From the NCBI GenBank assembly GCA_029855925.1, contig JAGSHP010000386.1:1-5826 (forward strand): DNA of 5,826 nt, in the 5' to 3' direction. The position numbers and the translations under genes are program-made. This stretch comes from Candidatus Thorarchaeota archaeon. GTDB taxonomy: Archaea; Asgardarchaeota; Thorarchaeia; Thorarchaeales; Thorarchaeaceae. Shown here one piece after another: positions 5,177 through 5,826 of the stretch; within the stretch, counting starts at the first letter, position 1; each line of letters opens with the position of its first letter. The notes beneath the pieces are model-generated. The model saw only the letters and a program-made list of their open reading frames with translations, did no database searches and had not been told where the DNA came from.

Positions 5177-5521
5177 ATGAATGTAGCCGATCAAATCCTG
5201 AAAGCTCTTAATGCGGCAGGGACAAAGGGGCTACTTCTGGAAGAGCTGACCACCAGTCTTGAGATTGATGCAGAGATAATAACGACCACAATTAGGCAAT
5301 TGATGTCAGAGGGACAAATAATGGCAAAACAAGAACTGGAAAAGACGAGATACCTCCTAAGCGGACAGACAACTGGTGAAGTGGAACCAACAAGCCTTGG
5401 CGATCTGAATGGATGCCCCTGTTTCCACTGCCTGAAAATAAGCAAATGTGGTGCCCGGCAGCCGGACTCACCAATCTCCTGTAGTCGCCTTGAGGAATGG
5501 CTTCTTAGCTTTGATTCCTGA
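5177..5521 (+). CDS. Archaeal RPC34/RPC39-like protein: winged helix plus Fe-S motif
   Basis: Small homologue of the eukaryotic RNA polymerase III subunit RPC34 (human RPC39/POLR3F). 114 residues: a winged-helix domain at about 1-62 (LKALNAAGTKGLLLEELTTSL..., IRQLMSEGQIM) and a C-terminal cysteine motif. Cys82, Cys85, Cys91 and Cys102 have spacing C-x2-C-x5-C-x10-C followed by EEWL (106-109); from memory this equals the spacing in human RPC39, where these cysteines hold a [4Fe-4S] cluster. An extra Cys80 gives CPCFHC. Archaeal orthologues were reported in Crenarchaeota and Thaumarchaeota and linked to transcription of non-coding RNA. The start is ATG 5177, preceded by AAGGT at suitable distance; GTG 5153 in frame adds eight unconserved residues. 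It ends 9 bp from the convergent rlmE. It probably acts with RNA polymerase at promoters; which promoters is not shown. Confidence 0.87.
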   Translation: MNVADQILKALNAAGTKGLLLEELTTSLEIDAEIITTTIRQLMSEGQIMAKQELEKTRYLLSGQTTGEVEPTSLGDLNGCPCFHCLKISKCGARQPDSPISCSRLEEWLLSFDS

Positions 5522-5530
5522 TGGTCGCAC

Positions 5531-5826
5531 TCAGCCTTTCTTCGGCCCTTCAGCCAGTAAATAGATCTCAGCACTAGTGCGTCGCGATGCATCTGGTTTA
5601 ATCAGTTTCACAGTAGAGAACAGGTCTCGTACCATATGCATGAACTCTTGGAATCCTGGACCCTGAAACACTTTGGCTAAGACCTTGCCCCTGACCCCAA
5701 GAATTTCATGACCCAGCCTAATTGTACGTTCAGCAAGCTCGAGCTGTCGTGCCACATCCAACTCCCAGTTGCCAGAAACTTTTGGAGCACAGTCCGAGAG
5801 GACCAGGTCCGCAGTACCCCCAATCA
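5531..5826 (-). CDS. rlmE: RlmE/FtsJ 2'-O-ribose methyltransferase, C-terminal part
   Basis: SAM-dependent methyltransferase that in bacteria methylates the 2'-OH of U2552 in the 23S rRNA A-loop; the archaeal counterpart is assumed to have a similar rRNA target. About 97 residues are visible and the N-terminus lies beyond the window edge; the TTG at 5761 is internal (NWELDVARQLEL), not a start. Three of the four K-D-K-E catalytic residues are seen: Asp in LVLSDCAP, Lys in AKVFQGPG and Glu in SAEIYLLA; the first Lys would be in the missing part. The segment KPDASRRTSAEIYLLAEG is typical of the family end. It converges on the RPC34-like gene with a 9-bp gap and no obvious terminator between them. 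Confidence 0.93.
   Translation of the reverse strand, partial: IGGTADLVLSDCAPKVSGNWELDVARQLELAERTIRLGHEILGVRGKVLAKVFQGPGFQEFMHMVRDLFSTVKLIKPDASRRTSAEIYLLAEGPKKG

Noticed and set aside
5191..5592. A 133-residue minus-strand frame across the RPC34-like gene
   Set aside because: It is antisense to a conserved gene and overlaps the end of rlmE, with no family features of its own.
5531..5761. A complete 76-residue protein starting at TTG 5761
   Set aside because: The frame continues to the window edge through LVLSDCAPKVSGNWEL, a conserved RlmE segment, so this is only the C-terminal part.

Overview
The window is archaeal chromosomal DNA with ordinary housekeeping genes. Three things point to Archaea: an SRP19 gene next to a Gar1 gene, a proline tRNA interrupted by bulge-helix-bulge type introns, and a small RPC34/RPC39-like protein with a C-terminal iron-sulfur cysteine motif. 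The RPC34-like gene and the multi-intron tRNA fit the TACK or Asgard branches. The moderate base composition makes an Asgard lineage a reasonable guess, but nothing here proves the phylum.

Layout. Positions 1-1563 (+) hold the 3' part of a GH31 alpha-glucosidase with both catalytic aspartates. Positions 1626-1761 (+) hold tRNA-Pro(UGG), which folds only if two introns are removed: one at the usual 37/38 site and a rarer one in the T-loop. A COG1709-like HTH regulator (+) follows, with a perfect inverted repeat next to its probable promoter. It converges on pyrB (-), and the two genes share a TTAA that supplies both stop codons. Upstream of pyrB on the same strand lies a dCMP deaminase gene, so two pyrimidine enzymes are neighbours.

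The region between the dCMP deaminase gene and the divergent srp19 contains a 131-bp MITE-like element. It has 18-bp imperfect terminal inverted repeats and perfect 9-bp flanking direct repeats, and it sits immediately upstream of the deaminase TATA box. On the right, srp19 and gar1 (+) form a tight pair, followed by the RPC34-like gene (+) with its own TATA box. That gene converges on the 3' end of an RlmE/FtsJ rRNA 2'-O-methyltransferase gene (-), which runs off the window.

Functionally, the right half groups genes for stable RNA and RNP biology: signal recognition particle assembly, H/ACA pseudouridylation, a Pol III-like transcription factor and rRNA ribose methylation. The middle is pyrimidine nucleotide synthesis. 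The least ordinary items are the doubly interrupted tRNA, whose T-loop intron can also pair with the 5' half of the tRNA, and the small mobile element inside a divergent promoter. I see no CRISPR array, phage module or obviously new multi-gene system.
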